From contig OZ242292.1 in NCBI GenBank assembly GCA_965207705.1, positions 620,001-684,000 of the forward strand: 64,000 nt of DNA. The letters are read 5' to 3'. The notes beneath the pieces were generated by a model, which saw only the letters and a list, made by a program, of their open reading frames with translations, ran no database searches and was not told the origin of the DNA. Positions within the stretch are counted from its first letter, which is position 1; every line of letters starts with the position of its first letter. The position numbers and the translations under genes were made by a program. This DNA comes from JAAOII01 sp965207705. Its GTDB lineage: Bacteria > Pseudomonadota > Gammaproteobacteria > CBDBNL01 > JAAOII01. Positions 45,445-54,163 of this stretch are shown here, piece by piece.

Positions 45445-48400
45445 TCAAGGACTTACCCAAAACACACTCACTCCATCATCCTCCTCGCCAGCCGCGAAAA
45501 GGTATAGATTGCCACCTACTACTGCGGTAGTGATATCAGAAACACCATTAAGCTCATTTAAACTAGTGTCAGATACGGTGTTGATATGAGTCGCTCCGCC
45601 ACCACCACTGATTCTAAAACCGCTAATACCAGCGCCAAAATATCCCCCTACAAATAGATAGGTGTTGCCTGACAGCACAGCGGTTGTAACCGCACTAGCA
45701 GCATTTAAAGCCGCACTACTTGTATCTGTAATTCTGGAAACATGGAATAAGGTGCCGTCATTGTTAATCCTAAATATACTCACTCCGTCATCAATAAAGC
45801 CGGTAACAAAAAGATAAGGAGTCCCTCCTATGTAGGCAGAGGTTACACTATCTGCACCGTTTAACTCTATATCAAACGTATCGCTATATGCAGCAATGTA
45901 AGTTAAACTTTGAGTGGAAACAGATGGAATTCTAAAGACCGTTATCCCATGATCATCTCTACCAGTAACGTAAAGATAGGTATTGCTACCAACTACCGCA
46001 GTGGCAAGTCCAATCGCTCCATTTAGCTCATACAAAGAACTATCTGTATCACTAAGTAATTGCTGTGTAAGGACTCGAAAGGAGAAACTCGAAGATAATA
46101 AAATACCTGCCAATCTATCATTATCACGAGAGGTTACGTACCCATAAGTGTTGCTTCCAACTCTCACTGTTATCAAGTCGTCAGCTGATCCGCCTAGATG
46201 GCTGATTATATTATTTCCGATACTAGTCAATGTTCCTCCGCTATTAACTCTATAAACAGCTACCCCTCCTGTGCCGCCTGCTGTTACATATAAGTATGTA
46301 CTTCCTCCAATTACCGCGGTATCTAATCCTCTGGCTCCACTAATTCCTCGCACATTATCAACATTGGTCAGAGAACCAGCAGAACTAACCCTAAAAACAC
46401 TCACTCCACCATCAACGGTTCCAGATACAAACAAATAAGTAGTCCCGCCCACTACAGCAGTAGTGACAGAATGAGCACCATCTAAATTCAACGAACTTGT
46501 ATCTGGAACACTAGTCACATGGCTAAGTGATCCGGTAAGTGTTCCAGTGGAATAAGTAACATTTAAAGTGTAAGGACCTGTTATACTGTCCGAAAACCCT
46601 AATACTTCCAAATAATAGATCCCAGCACTTAGGGTTCTGCGAATCAGAAAGTTAGTGGCGCTGCCATCATCGTCATCACTCTCAATCAAACTTCCGCTAG
46701 AAGTATATAACCGTCCAACAGTATCAATTGAACTTGCTGTTGACATGGTTATATTACGGCTTGTACTTAGTGTAAATATAAAACAATCCCTATCCCCCGC
46801 ATGAGATAAATTGTGGCTGGTAGTAGTATATGGAATAGATGATATAGAAGTAAGGGAACAAGCATGACCTGGAAAGGTCAGGGCAACTCTCAAAGTGTAA
46901 GAACCACTCCTACTATTTTGGGAAGCGACTTCCACATAATAGGTCCCAGCACTTAGAGATCTGCTAATCTCAAAGTTAGAACCACTGCCATCATTGGAAT
47001 CAGTTTCAAGTAAAGTCCCAGTAGAAGTGTATAATCTTCCAAGTGTATCAGTAGAGCCAGTCGTTGACATGGTTACAGTACGTCCCGCACTTAGGGTAAA
47101 CCTAAAACAATCCCTATTCCCTGCAGGAGACAATGAGAAACCAACGGATGTATAGGGAATTGATGATATAGAGGCAAAATTACCAGATTGACAAGAAAGA
47201 GGAAGAGAAGTAGGATCAGCAACATTTAAAGTGTAAGGACCTGTTGTACTGCTCGAAAACCCTGATACTTCCACATAATAGGTCCCTGCGCTTAGAGTTC
47301 CCCTAATTAGAAAATTACTATCACTGCCACCATCGTCATTACTCTCAATCAAACTTCCATTAGAAGCATATAAGCTTCCCACAGTATCAATTGAACTTGC
47401 CGTTGACATGGTTATATTACGGCTTGTACTTAGGGTAAAACTAAAACAATCCCTATCCCCTGCAGGAGATAAATTGTGGCTGGTAGTAGCATATGGAATT
47501 GATGATATAGAGGTATAGCTACCAGATTGACAAGAAGAAGGAAGAGAATAGGCAACATTCAAAGTGTAAGGACCTGTTGCACTGTCTTGATACCCTGATA
47601 CTTCCACATAATAGGTCCCTGCACTTAGATCTCTGCTAATCTCAAAGTTATTATCGATACTACCATCGTTATTTTCTTCAATCAAACTTCCACCAGAATT
47701 GTATAACCTTCCAAGTGTATCAGTAGAGCCAGCCGTTGACATGGTTACAGTACGTCTTGTGCTTAGTGTAAACCTAAAACAATCCCTGTCATCTAAATTC
47801 GTCAATTGTGAATTGGGGGAGGTGTAGGGGATTGATATAGATATAGAGTTACTAGATGAACACTGTTGTTTATTAGCTACTAAACCACCTTCAGGAGAAG
47901 GAGGAGAAGTGGTATATGCAACATTCAAAGTGTAAGGTCCTGTATCAATGTCCGAAAACCCTGATACTTCCACATAATAGGTCCCTGCACTTAGAGTTCC
48001 CCTAATTAGAAAATTAGTACCACTACCATCATCGTCATCACTCTCAATCAAACTTCCGCTAGAAGTATATAGCCGTCCAACAGTATCAATTGAACTTGCT
48101 GTTGACATGGTTATATTACGGCTTGTACTTAGGGTAAACCTAAAACAATCCCTATCCCCTGCAGGAGATAAATTGTGGCTGGTAGTAGTATATGGAATAG
48201 ATGATATAGAAGTAAGGGAACAAGCAGGATCTGGAAAGGGCTGGGTAACTCTCAAAGTGTAAGAACCGCTACTACTATTTTCGGAAGCTACTTCCACATA
48301 ATAAATCCCTGCGCTTAGATCTCTGCTAATCTCAAAGTTAGAACCACTGCCATCATTGGAATCAGTTTCAAGTAAAGTCCCAGTAGAAGTGTATAACCTT

Positions 48401-49494
48401 CCAAGTGTATCAGTAGAGCCAGTCGTTGAAATGTTTACAGTACGTCTCGTACTTAGTGTAAAACTAAAACAATTCCTATCCCCCGCAGGAGATAATGAGG
48501 AACTAGAGGATGTATAGAGAATTGATGATATAGAGGTATAGCTACCAGATTGACAAGAAGAAGGAAGAGGAGAAGAGGGAGAAGAGGGAGAAGGAGGAGA
48601 GTCATGGGTAACATTCAAAGAATAAGGTCCAACAGCGTTAGTTACTGAGGTGACTATTAGATAATAGGTCCCAGCACTTATGGTTCTGCGAATAAGAAAG
48701 TTATTACCGCTACCATCATTATCATTACTCTCAATCAAACTTCCATTAGAAGTATATAACCTTCCTGCAGTATCAATTGAACTTGCTGTTGATATGGTTA
48801 CATTACGTCCCGTACTTAGTGTAAACCTAAAACAATTAAAATCCCCTCTATTTTCCAACCGTAATCTAGAAGAGGTATAAGGAATAAAGGTTGTAGGAAA
48901 AATAGTATTATGTCGACAAGCATAATACAGAGATTCCTTGTTAATACTCAAGGAATAAAAACCGAAGTCGTTACTAGTATCGCGCCGTTTAATTTGAATA
49001 TAATAGGTTCCCTTAGCAAGGATGCGGGTGATGCGGGTAATGTCATTTGTACCCATGGACCTATTTACCTCTATAGCAGCATCATCATAATATAACATCC
49101 ACTCTGAGTTATCTCCTCCAATAGAGATATCTATTCTCGACTCTTCTGTTAGAATGAAACGATAACAATATACTTCATCTTCACTGTATATTTCCCCTTG
49201 TTTTGATATAATATGAGGAAAATCTTCAATATCAACAGTGTTGACGGCGTTGCACTCTTTTGCTACTAGTGGCGTCTCACCACTACTATTATTAGACCCA
49301 CAAGACACTATAGATGCTGATATAAACAGCACAAATAAGGATAGCAACAAGGAGCGTCTATTTACGGCGCCCTTTTTACTTACGTAAGTTATTAGGTAGC
49401 TCTTTAGTATAGGGCTAAATATCCAGGTGAACCTTGCCACACTTCTATTTTTGAAGCCAACATGGTTAACATTGGTGGTAACATATCTGTTCAT
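45445..49494 (-). CDS. large lipoprotein: eight PPC-like repeats and a beta-propeller
   Basis: About 1,349 residues from MNRYV. The start is placed at 49494 because GTTCATAGTATA there matches the leader of the 32561 barrel gene; a longer frame begins at 49539. A signal segment precedes the lipobox SIVSC (Cys about 65), preceded by an unusually long N-terminal region. Residues about 80-985 hold eight units of about 100 residues of the PPC type (RDCFRFTLST, GRLYTSSGSLIESDDDDGS, LSAGTYYVEV), each with a Cys pair. The last 360 residues hold seven units of about 50 (GADSVTSAYIGGTPYLFVTG, DDGVSVFRV), predicted as a seven-bladed propeller. Location is probably the outer-membrane surface. Function is unknown. 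Confidence 0.88.
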   Translation of the reverse strand: MNRYVTTNVNHVGFKNRSVARFTWIFSPILKSYLITYVSKKGAVNRRSLLLSLFVLFISASIVSCGSNNSSGETPLVAKECNAVNTVDIEDFPHIISKQGEIYSEDEVYCYRFILTEESRIDISIGGDNSEWMLYYDDAAIEVNRSMGTNDITRITRILAKGTYYIQIKRRDTSNDFGFYSLSINKESLYYACRHNTIFPTTFIPYTSSRLRLENRGDFNCFRFTLSTGRNVTISTASSIDTAGRLYTSNGSLIESNDNDGSGNNFLIRRTISAGTYYLIVTSVTNAVGPYSLNVTHDSPPSPSSPSSPLPSSCQSGSYTSISSILYTSSSSSLSPAGDRNCFSFTLSTRRTVNISTTGSTDTLGRLYTSTGTLLETDSNDGSGSNFEISRDLSAGIYYVEVASENSSSGSYTLRVTQPFPDPACSLTSISSIPYTTTSHNLSPAGDRDCFRFTLSTSRNITMSTASSIDTVGRLYTSSGSLIESDDDDGSGTNFLIRGTLSAGTYYVEVSGFSDIDTGPYTLNVAYTTSPPSPEGGLVANKQQCSSSNSISISIPYTSPNSQLTNLDDRDCFRFTLSTRRTVTMSTAGSTDTLGRLYNSGGSLIEENNDGSIDNNFEISRDLSAGTYYVEVSGYQDSATGPYTLNVAYSLPSSCQSGSYTSISSIPYATTSHNLSPAGDRDCFSFTLSTSRNITMSTASSIDTVGSLYASNGSLIESNDDGGSDSNFLIRGTLSAGTYYVEVSGFSSSTTGPYTLNVADPTSLPLSCQSGNFASISSIPYTSVGFSLSPAGNRDCFRFTLSAGRTVTMSTTGSTDTLGRLYTSTGTLLETDSNDGSGSNFEISRSLSAGTYYVEVASQNSRSGSYTLRVALTFPGHACSLTSISSIPYTTTSHNLSHAGDRDCFIFTLSTSRNITMSTASSIDTVGRLYTSSGSLIESDDDDGSATNFLIRRTLSAGIYYLEVLGFSDSITGPYTLNVTYSTGTLTGSLSHVTSVPDTSSLNLDGAHSVTTAVVGGTTYLFVSGTVDGGVSVFRVSSAGSLTNVDNVRGISGARGLDTAVIGGSTYLYVTAGGTGGVAVYRVNSGGTLTSIGNNIISHLGGSADDLITVRVGSNTYGYVTSRDNDRLAGILLSSSFSFRVLTQQLLSDTDSSLYELNGAIGLATAVVGSNTYLYVTGRDDHGITVFRIPSVSTQSLTYIAAYSDTFDIELNGADSVTSAYIGGTPYLFVTGFIDDGVSIFRINNDGTLFHVSRITDTSSAALNAASAVTTAVLSGNTYLFVGGYFGAGISGFRISGGGGATHINTVSDTSLNELNGVSDITTAVVGGNLYLFAAGEEDDGVSVFWVSP

Positions 49495-49532
49495 AGTATA
49501 GTTCTCTTTATCTTTATAAAAAACCAAATTAT

Positions 49533-49574
49533 GATGCATCTAAAACATAACAAGACGCATCTAAAACATAACAA
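49533..49574. repeat. 21-bp direct repeat upstream of the lipoprotein
   Basis: GATGCATCTAAAACATAACA and GACGCATCTAAAACATAACA, each plus one A, in direct succession. The sequence that follows (to about 49635) resembles the leader of the 31693-32424 gene, which has one related copy (GCGTCTAAAACACG at 32464-32477). Confidence 0.75.
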
Positions 49575-49745
49575 CCGATGGAGTAAGTATACCAAAAAAT
49601 AATAATTAAAGCAATATTAAATAAAAATAATTTAATGATCATCTCGGAAATATAGGTATAAGTTTAGAGTGATATGCGGCAATACAATTTTATATATTAT
49701 TAATATTTTGTGATACAATGACCTGTACTTAGGCAAGGAGGTAAA

Positions 49746-49793
49746 ATGCCTAATTATTGGTTATTGTTTACTTCCTTAATATTGTTATTTTAA
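49746..49793 (+). CDS. 15-residue hydrophobic small ORF
   Basis: ATG at 49746 is preceded by AAGGAGGT, an ideal ribosome site with 4-base spacing, better than that of any neighbouring gene. It encodes MPNYWLLFTSLILLF and stops at TAA 49791. An extended -10 (TGATACAAT, about 49709-49717) lies upstream. It ends 44 bases before the DUF4870-like gene, so it could be a leader peptide or a small membrane protein. Unrecognised. Confidence 0.45.
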   Translation: MPNYWLLFTSLILLF

Positions 49794-49837
49794 CTTCAGA
49801 GGCATACTCAGAGGAAACACAGAGGAATATAGTTACC

Positions 49838-50356
49838 ATGAAACAAAAGCGACTTCACATCATAATATATCTGCTATTTTTAGTAGGATTTTTTAATGAT
49901 ATAACTCCGATTATCGGAATAATTCTTGCTTATTATTTAGGCAAAGATGCAAACAAACAAGATGCTTCCCACTTTACTTATCAAAAAAGAACCTTTTGGT
50001 TGGGGCTTCTTTACGGCATTATAGCCATTGCCGTAGCTGGAATAATAGTGCTATTCATTGCACTGGGTGCTGGGAATAATCCCGCTTCCACTTTTCAGGA
50101 CTTGCGCGGCCATCACTGGGAAGGTGGGATGGAATGGGGACGAGGATGGGGGCAGGAATGGGGACGCGGTTGGGGATCACATCGTGGCTGGGGCTATATG
50201 ATGCACGCCACCTCCTCATGGTGGAATTGGCGATATCTATATGCTGCTATCCCTATGGCGGCATTGATTGTATGGTGGATTGTGCGTTGTATACGTGGAT
50301 TAGTTTTGGTTAATCGCTCTAGCAAAGTCCCTAATCCAAAAACCTGGTGGGTATAA
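49838..50356 (+). CDS. Tic20/DUF4870-like membrane protein A
   Basis: 172 residues from MKQKRL, chosen because AGAGGAA lies 12 bases before this ATG; the open frame extends to a TTG at 49757. Three to four membrane helices, the YQKRTFWLGLLYG segment and the terminal NPKTWWV fit the DUF4870 family. A loop of about 35 residues is rich in Trp, Gly, Arg and His (EWGRGWGQEWGRGWGSHRG), built from small repeats. It is followed at 42 bases by a paralogue. Function unknown. Confidence 0.8.
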   Translation: MKQKRLHIIIYLLFLVGFFNDITPIIGIILAYYLGKDANKQDASHFTYQKRTFWLGLLYGIIAIAVAGIIVLFIALGAGNNPASTFQDLRGHHWEGGMEWGRGWGQEWGRGWGSHRGWGYMMHATSSWWNWRYLYAAIPMAALIVWWIVRCIRGLVLVNRSSKVPNPKTWWV

Positions 50357-50397
50357 TGATTTCAGCAATTTAAAACTTAACTATTGAGGTATATGTT

Positions 50398-50997
50398 ATG
50401 AAGGAGGATTTAAAGAGTAAAAATATTGTAATAGATTACAAGGGAATATTGGTTGCCATATACTTTTTGTATATGTTGGCTATAATCCTTGGTATTCTTG
50501 CCAGTGGCATTGGAGTTATTGTCGCTTATTTATTACGCAAAAAAGTAGGGGCTGTTGCATCTACTCATCTGACTTTTCAAATAAGAGGGTTTTGGATAGG
50601 TACTCTATATTTTTTCATTGCCCACATAATCTTTGTTGCAGTATTTGCTATTGCCATCATAACCAGTGGTGAAGCATCTATTAATTTTGATATTGCTGGC
50701 AACTTGATGCCTGTGACTTTGCTAAACAATGGGTGGCAGTTAATCAGCTACTTTGACATCTCAATACAACCTAACGCGGCATTTGGCTTGTTTAGGTTTA
50801 ATTTCGTAATGCCCTTTGATGCTTTCTGGGATACCAGCAAGATACCCTTGCAAGGAATGTTTTTACCCTTTAATATTGGTAGTTTAGGGCCCATGTCAAT
50901 TATCTTTTTTGGTTGGTGGGTTGTTCGCAATGCACGCGGGCTTTATTATTTACTCAAAAATAAGGAAATCCCCAATATCAATAGCTGGTTTATTTGA
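50398..50997 (+). CDS. Tic20/DUF4870-like membrane protein B
   Basis: 199 residues, paralogous to the preceding gene: HLTFQIRGFWIGTLYFF corresponds to its HFTYQKRTFWLGLLYG and both end IPN/VPN-x-x-W. About four membrane helices. The start codon follows TTGAGGTATATGTT; AAGGAGG actually lies inside the coding start. The large loop differs from protein A and has no Trp/Gly repeat. It converges on dinB across a GC-rich element. Confidence 0.8.
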   Translation: MKEDLKSKNIVIDYKGILVAIYFLYMLAIILGILASGIGVIVAYLLRKKVGAVASTHLTFQIRGFWIGTLYFFIAHIIFVAVFAIAIITSGEASINFDIAGNLMPVTLLNNGWQLISYFDISIQPNAAFGLFRFNFVMPFDAFWDTSKIPLQGMFLPFNIGSLGPMSIIFFGWWVVRNARGLYYLLKNKEIPNINSWFI

Positions 50998-51002
50998 TAG
51001 GT

Positions 51003-51092
51003 TTGTTGCGAGCATGCCGATGGTGTTATCGCAAGTATCAAGCATGTTGCGGGCGGGGCAAGGGGGGATGAATAAAAGCCCTCCGCCCCTAC
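51003..51092. repeat. GC-rich element, full bipartite long-loop copy
   Basis: First hairpin TTGCGA...TCGCAA (51004-51034), then GCGGGCGGGGC, the loop AAGGGGGGATGAATAAAAGC, and CTCCGCCCCTACATCAT. It lies between the convergent DUF4870-like gene and dinB. The CTA in CCCCTAC is the dinB stop codon read on the minus strand. Confidence 0.85.
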
Positions 51093-52174
51093 ATCATATT
51101 TAGTTGTAAGAACGGCGAATCATTTTTGGTGTTTTGCTTGGTGTTTTGTTTAGCATCTTGCTCAGAAGCAAAATAAACTCCCAACCCTAACAAACGGATT
51201 GGCTTAGCACGGCGACTGCGCGCCTCTTGATAGACATCAATAATCTTACTTAAAGAAATATCAGTCCCACTGGATTGCTTGGTAGTAATGATGAAGTCGG
51301 CAAACTTAACCTTAACAAATAATCCTTTAATTTTCTTTTGTTCCTTACTTTTTTCAAGTCGCCTCTCCAACTCTGCCAATAGCTTTTGTAGTTGAGCATG
51401 ACACAAAGAATCATCATTAATGTCATCTGTAAAAGTGCTCTCAACACTTAGCGACTTACTAATGCGTTTGGTTGTAACCTGCCGCTCATCTATACCAAAA
51501 GAACGTTCATATAGCATAGAGCCGAATTTGCCAAACTTCTGCTTCAAATATTCAATATCATATTTTTGAATATCGGCGCAGGTATTAATCCCTAAAGCAG
51601 CAAGCTTTTTTTGAGTAACCTTGCCAACTCCTGGTATCTTGCCAACAGGAAGCACCCGCACGAAATCTGCCACCTCATCAGGAGGCACAACTTTTATACC
51701 ATTTGGTTTATTCCAATCGCTTGCCACCTTGGCAAGAAATTTATTTGCAGCCACTCCTGCAGATGCGGTAAGCGAGGTCCTGGCATATATCTCTTCTTTT
51801 AGATGGCGAGCTATGTATGTTGCGCTATTATCATATATTTTGCAATCAGTAACATCCAGGTATGCTTCATCTAAAGAAAGGGGCTCCACCAAAGGTGTAA
51901 TCTCTCTCATTACTGAACGGATTATTTGAGATGCCTCTTTATATTTTGGCATATCAACTGGTAGGAAAATAATTTGCGGGCATCTATTTTTTGCATTATC
52001 GCCGCTCATAGCTGAGTGAACTCCAAACTTACGTGCTTCATAGTTACAAGTTGCCACTACTCCGCGTTTGTTGCCGCCCCCTACTGCAATCGGCTTATTT
52101 TTAAGTGCGGGATTATCGCGCATCTCTACTGCGGCATAGAAACAATCCATATCCAGATGGATAATTTTACGCAT
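51089..52174 (-). CDS. dinB: DNA polymerase IV
   Basis: Y-family translesion polymerase. 361 residues from MRKIIHLDMDCFYAAVE, preferred over the longer frame from 52204 because E. coli DinB starts at the same point. Catalytic acidic sites are DMDCF (8-12) and SLDEAYLDV; helix-hairpin-helix is GKIPGVGKVTQKKL; the little-finger domain ends near LLGLGV. The C-terminus (KQNTKQNTKNDS, 12-bp repeat) ends in a motif like the beta-clamp binding QLxLF (FLQLNMM). The last residues and TAG come from the adjacent repeat. Confidence 0.96.
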   Translation of the reverse strand: MRKIIHLDMDCFYAAVEMRDNPALKNKPIAVGGGNKRGVVATCNYEARKFGVHSAMSGDNAKNRCPQIIFLPVDMPKYKEASQIIRSVMREITPLVEPLSLDEAYLDVTDCKIYDNSATYIARHLKEEIYARTSLTASAGVAANKFLAKVASDWNKPNGIKVVPPDEVADFVRVLPVGKIPGVGKVTQKKLAALGINTCADIQKYDIEYLKQKFGKFGSMLYERSFGIDERQVTTKRISKSLSVESTFTDDINDDSLCHAQLQKLLAELERRLEKSKEQKKIKGLFVKVKFADFIITTKQSSGTDISLSKIIDVYQEARSRRAKPIRLLGLGVYFASEQDAKQNTKQNTKNDSPFLQLNMM

Positions 52175-52213
52175 CACCCTACTATATACACCCCCGATAT
52201 ACACATCACCTGC

Positions 52214-53185
52214 CTACAAAACCCCTGATTTTAGTAAATCATGCATGTTCATTGCCCCAATTAGCTTATTATCTTCATCAACCACAGGCAAAGCATTTAT
52301 TTTGTTACTGTCCATAAGCTTGAGGGCTTCTGCTGCCAACGCAGTTCCCCTAACCGTTTGAAACTTGGTAGTCATAACCTCTCCAACCGATTTTTGGTGC
52401 ACATCCAGCCGTTTATCTAAGCAGCGGCGCAAGTCCCCATCGGTAAAAATGCCTACGAGTTGCTTTTGCTCATCCACAATGGTCGTCATGCCAAGGCGCT
52501 TGGAAGTCATCTCATGCAATGCTTTGGCAATCTTCACTGTCCGATTAACCATAGGTATATCTTTGCCCGAATGCATTACATCGGAGACCCTTAGCAGGAG
52601 TTTACGTCCCAAAGCTCCGCTGGGATGCGAGAAGGCAAAATCATCCGCAGTAAATCCTCGCGCTTCTAACATAGCAATTGCCATGGCATCACCCATTACC
52701 AATGTCGCTGTAGTGCTTGAAGTGGGGGCAAGATTAAGAGGGCATGCCTCTTTGCTTATCTTCACCGAAATATGTATATCGGCTGCCTTAGCTAATGGGG
52801 ATGTAGCTGAACCAGTCATCGCAATCATCTTTATTCCCATCCTTTTTACTATAGGAAGCAGGCGCACCAGTTCTTCGCTTTTCCCTGAATATGAAATCAT
52901 AATAGCTACATCCTTTTCGGTTATCATGCCCATGTCTCCATGCCCTGCTTCCGCCGAATGAACAAAAAAAGAAGGTGAGCCAGTGCTGGCAAAAGTAGAC
53001 GCTATTTTACGCGCTATATGACCGGACTTTCCTATCCCTATTACAACTATGCGTCCTTTACAAGCAAGCAATGTCCGACAAGCAAGAGCAAAATTTTCAT
53101 CAATTCTTGAGAGCATTTCTTGCACTGCACCCTGCTCCATTTCTACACTGCGCTTGCCTATGTTAATTAAATCTGAATTCTTCAT
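52214..53185 (-). CDS. kdsD: arabinose-5-phosphate isomerase, KpsF/GutQ family
   Basis: Makes D-arabinose-5-phosphate for Kdo and LPS core. The 323 residues have an N-terminal SIS domain (about 40-170: GIGKSGHIARKIASTFASTG, HGDMGMI, SYSGKSEEL) and two CBS domains (about 205-260 and 270-320). The loop with CPLNLAPTSST-T is typical of KdsD. It lies upstream of dinB and 13 bases after msrA. Other LPS transport genes (kdsC, lpt) usually nearby are absent from the window. Confidence 0.95.
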   Translation of the reverse strand: MKNSDLINIGKRSVEMEQGAVQEMLSRIDENFALACRTLLACKGRIVVIGIGKSGHIARKIASTFASTGSPSFFVHSAEAGHGDMGMITEKDVAIMISYSGKSEELVRLLPIVKRMGIKMIAMTGSATSPLAKAADIHISVKISKEACPLNLAPTSSTTATLVMGDAMAIAMLEARGFTADDFAFSHPSGALGRKLLLRVSDVMHSGKDIPMVNRTVKIAKALHEMTSKRLGMTTIVDEQKQLVGIFTDGDLRRCLDKRLDVHQKSVGEVMTTKFQTVRGTALAAEALKLMDSNKINALPVVDEDNKLIGAMNMHDLLKSGVL

Positions 53186-53198
53186 TTATAGCTATGAC

Positions 53199-53660
53199 TT
53201 AAACATTACGCACTTGTAATAAATAAAGCTGATGGTAATCTTCCGCCATGTAAAAAGGCGCCTCTTTAACAATCTGCGTAACTATGGGGTGTTTGTATTT
53301 ACCAGATGCCTCCAGTTTTCCTTTGGATTTTTCTGCCTGCTGCTGTTGTTCCTCAGAAGTATAAAAAATAGCCGAGCGATACTGACTCCCTATATCAACA
53401 CCCTGGCGATTTAATGTGGTGGGGTTATGGCAATCCCAAAAAATATCCAGTAGCTGCTGATATGTTATTTTGGCAGGGTCATATTCCACCAGAACTACCT
53501 CAGCGTGTCCTGTATCACCTTTGCAAACCTGTCTATAGGTTGGGTTGGCGAGTGTTCCGCCACTATATCCAACACTGGTGTTTGTAACTCCTGGTGTTTG
53601 ATGGAACAGAACCTGTATGTGCCAGAAGCATCCAGCGGCAAAAATTGCTTTATCAGTCAT
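53199..53660 (-). CDS. msrA: peptide methionine-S-sulfoxide reductase MsrA
   Basis: Repairs Met-S-sulfoxide. 153 residues with catalytic AAGCFW (C11), VGYSGG, GDTGHAEVV and YQLYLLQ. The GCFW motif is followed by HIQVLF where most enzymes have GVE, a minor deviation. The short C-terminus lacks extra resolving Cys. It overlaps tusA by 4 bases (ATGA). Confidence 0.95.
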   Translation of the reverse strand: MTDKAIFAAGCFWHIQVLFHQTPGVTNTSVGYSGGTLANPTYRQVCKGDTGHAEVVLVEYDPAKITYQQLLDIFWDCHNPTTLNRQGVDIGSQYRSAIFYTSEEQQQQAEKSKGKLEASGKYKHPIVTQIVKEAPFYMAEDYHQLYLLQVRNV

Positions 53661-53935
53661 TGTATTGATTGGGTTGTTGATTGGGTTATTGGTTGGGTTT
53701 TCTTACGAATAGTATAGGAGAATATGCCATTATCTTCATCCTGATGGATTAACTCATGCCCTAAATAGGTGCAAAAGTTGCGCACATCTCTAATAGTGGT
53801 CGGGTCGGTTGCCTTCATCAAAACCACTTTGCCTTTATCCAGATTCGCTAAGGCATTATGTAACATCATAACTGGCTCAGGGCATTTCAACCCCGCAGCA
53901 TCAATTTCCTTATCTATAACTGGTATATCACTCAC
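53657..53935 (-). CDS. tusA: TusA/SirA family sulfur carrier
   Basis: 92 residues from GTG 53935, matching TusA size. The sulfur-carrying motif is AAGLKCPEPVM (Cys 17), followed by VVLMKATDPTTIRDVRNFC and the C-terminal ELIHQDEDNGIFSYTIRK. A longer frame to 54097 only translates tandem and GC-rich repeats, so a GTG (or an ATG at about 53990 inside the repeat) is used instead. The tail QPITQSTTQSIQ comes from a 12-bp repeat shared with the msrA start. Role: persulfide relay for tRNA thiolation or related sulfur transfer. Confidence 0.88.
   Translation of the reverse strand: MSDIPVIDKEIDAAGLKCPEPVMMLHNALANLDKGKVVLMKATDPTTIRDVRNFCTYLGHELIHQDEDNGIFSYTIRKKTQPITQSTTQSIQ
53666..53701 (-). repeat. 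12-bp tandem repeat at tusA end
   Basis: Three 12-base units (plus strand TGATTGGGTTGT, TGATTGGGTTAT, TGGTTGGGTTTT) encode the Gln/Thr/Ser tail of TusA and lie just before the msrA start codon. Confidence 0.8.
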
Positions 53936-53971
53936 ACCTAATATTATATGTGGGAGATTGATATTACGACA

Positions 53972-54055
53972 CGTGGATGCATAATGCATGAATTCTTGCG
54001 ACTCGTGGATGCATAATGCATGAATTCTTGCGACTCGTGGATGCATAATGCATAA
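53972..54055. repeat. 32-bp tandem array upstream of tusA
   Basis: Three copies with 32-base period (starting 53972, 54004, 54036), each CGTGGATGCATAATGCAT followed by GAATTCTTGCGACT in the first two. Each unit contains the self-complementary ATGCAT twice. There are no spacers, so it is not CRISPR. It may carry the tusA-msrA promoter or the first tusA ATG. Confidence 0.88.
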
Positions 54056-54070
54056 ATTTACGATGATGGT

Positions 54071-54156
54071 CTGTAGGGGCGGAGGACCTATATTCATCCC
54101 CCCTTGCTCCGCCCGCTAAATGTCTAACCCTCGCAACAAACCATAACCATGCTCGC
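54071..54156. repeat. GC-rich element, full bipartite copy, plus orientation
   Basis: CTGTAGGGGCGGAGG, the loop CTATATTCATCCCCCCTTGC, then TCCGCCCGCTAAATG, a linker, and CGCAAC...ATGCTCGCAA. Compared with 51003-51092 and 58948-59030 it is reverse-oriented, and the minor TTGCGA/TCGCAA stem is broken by one arm change. Confidence 0.8.
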
Positions 54157-54163
54157 AATTAAC

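Noticed and set aside
53972..54055. Possible short CRISPR array
   Set aside because: The three units are contiguous with no spacers, and no cas genes are in the window.
53936..54097. 54-residue extension of TusA
   Set aside because: It is translation of tandem and palindromic repeats (HPRVARIHALCIHE units), not conserved in TusA.
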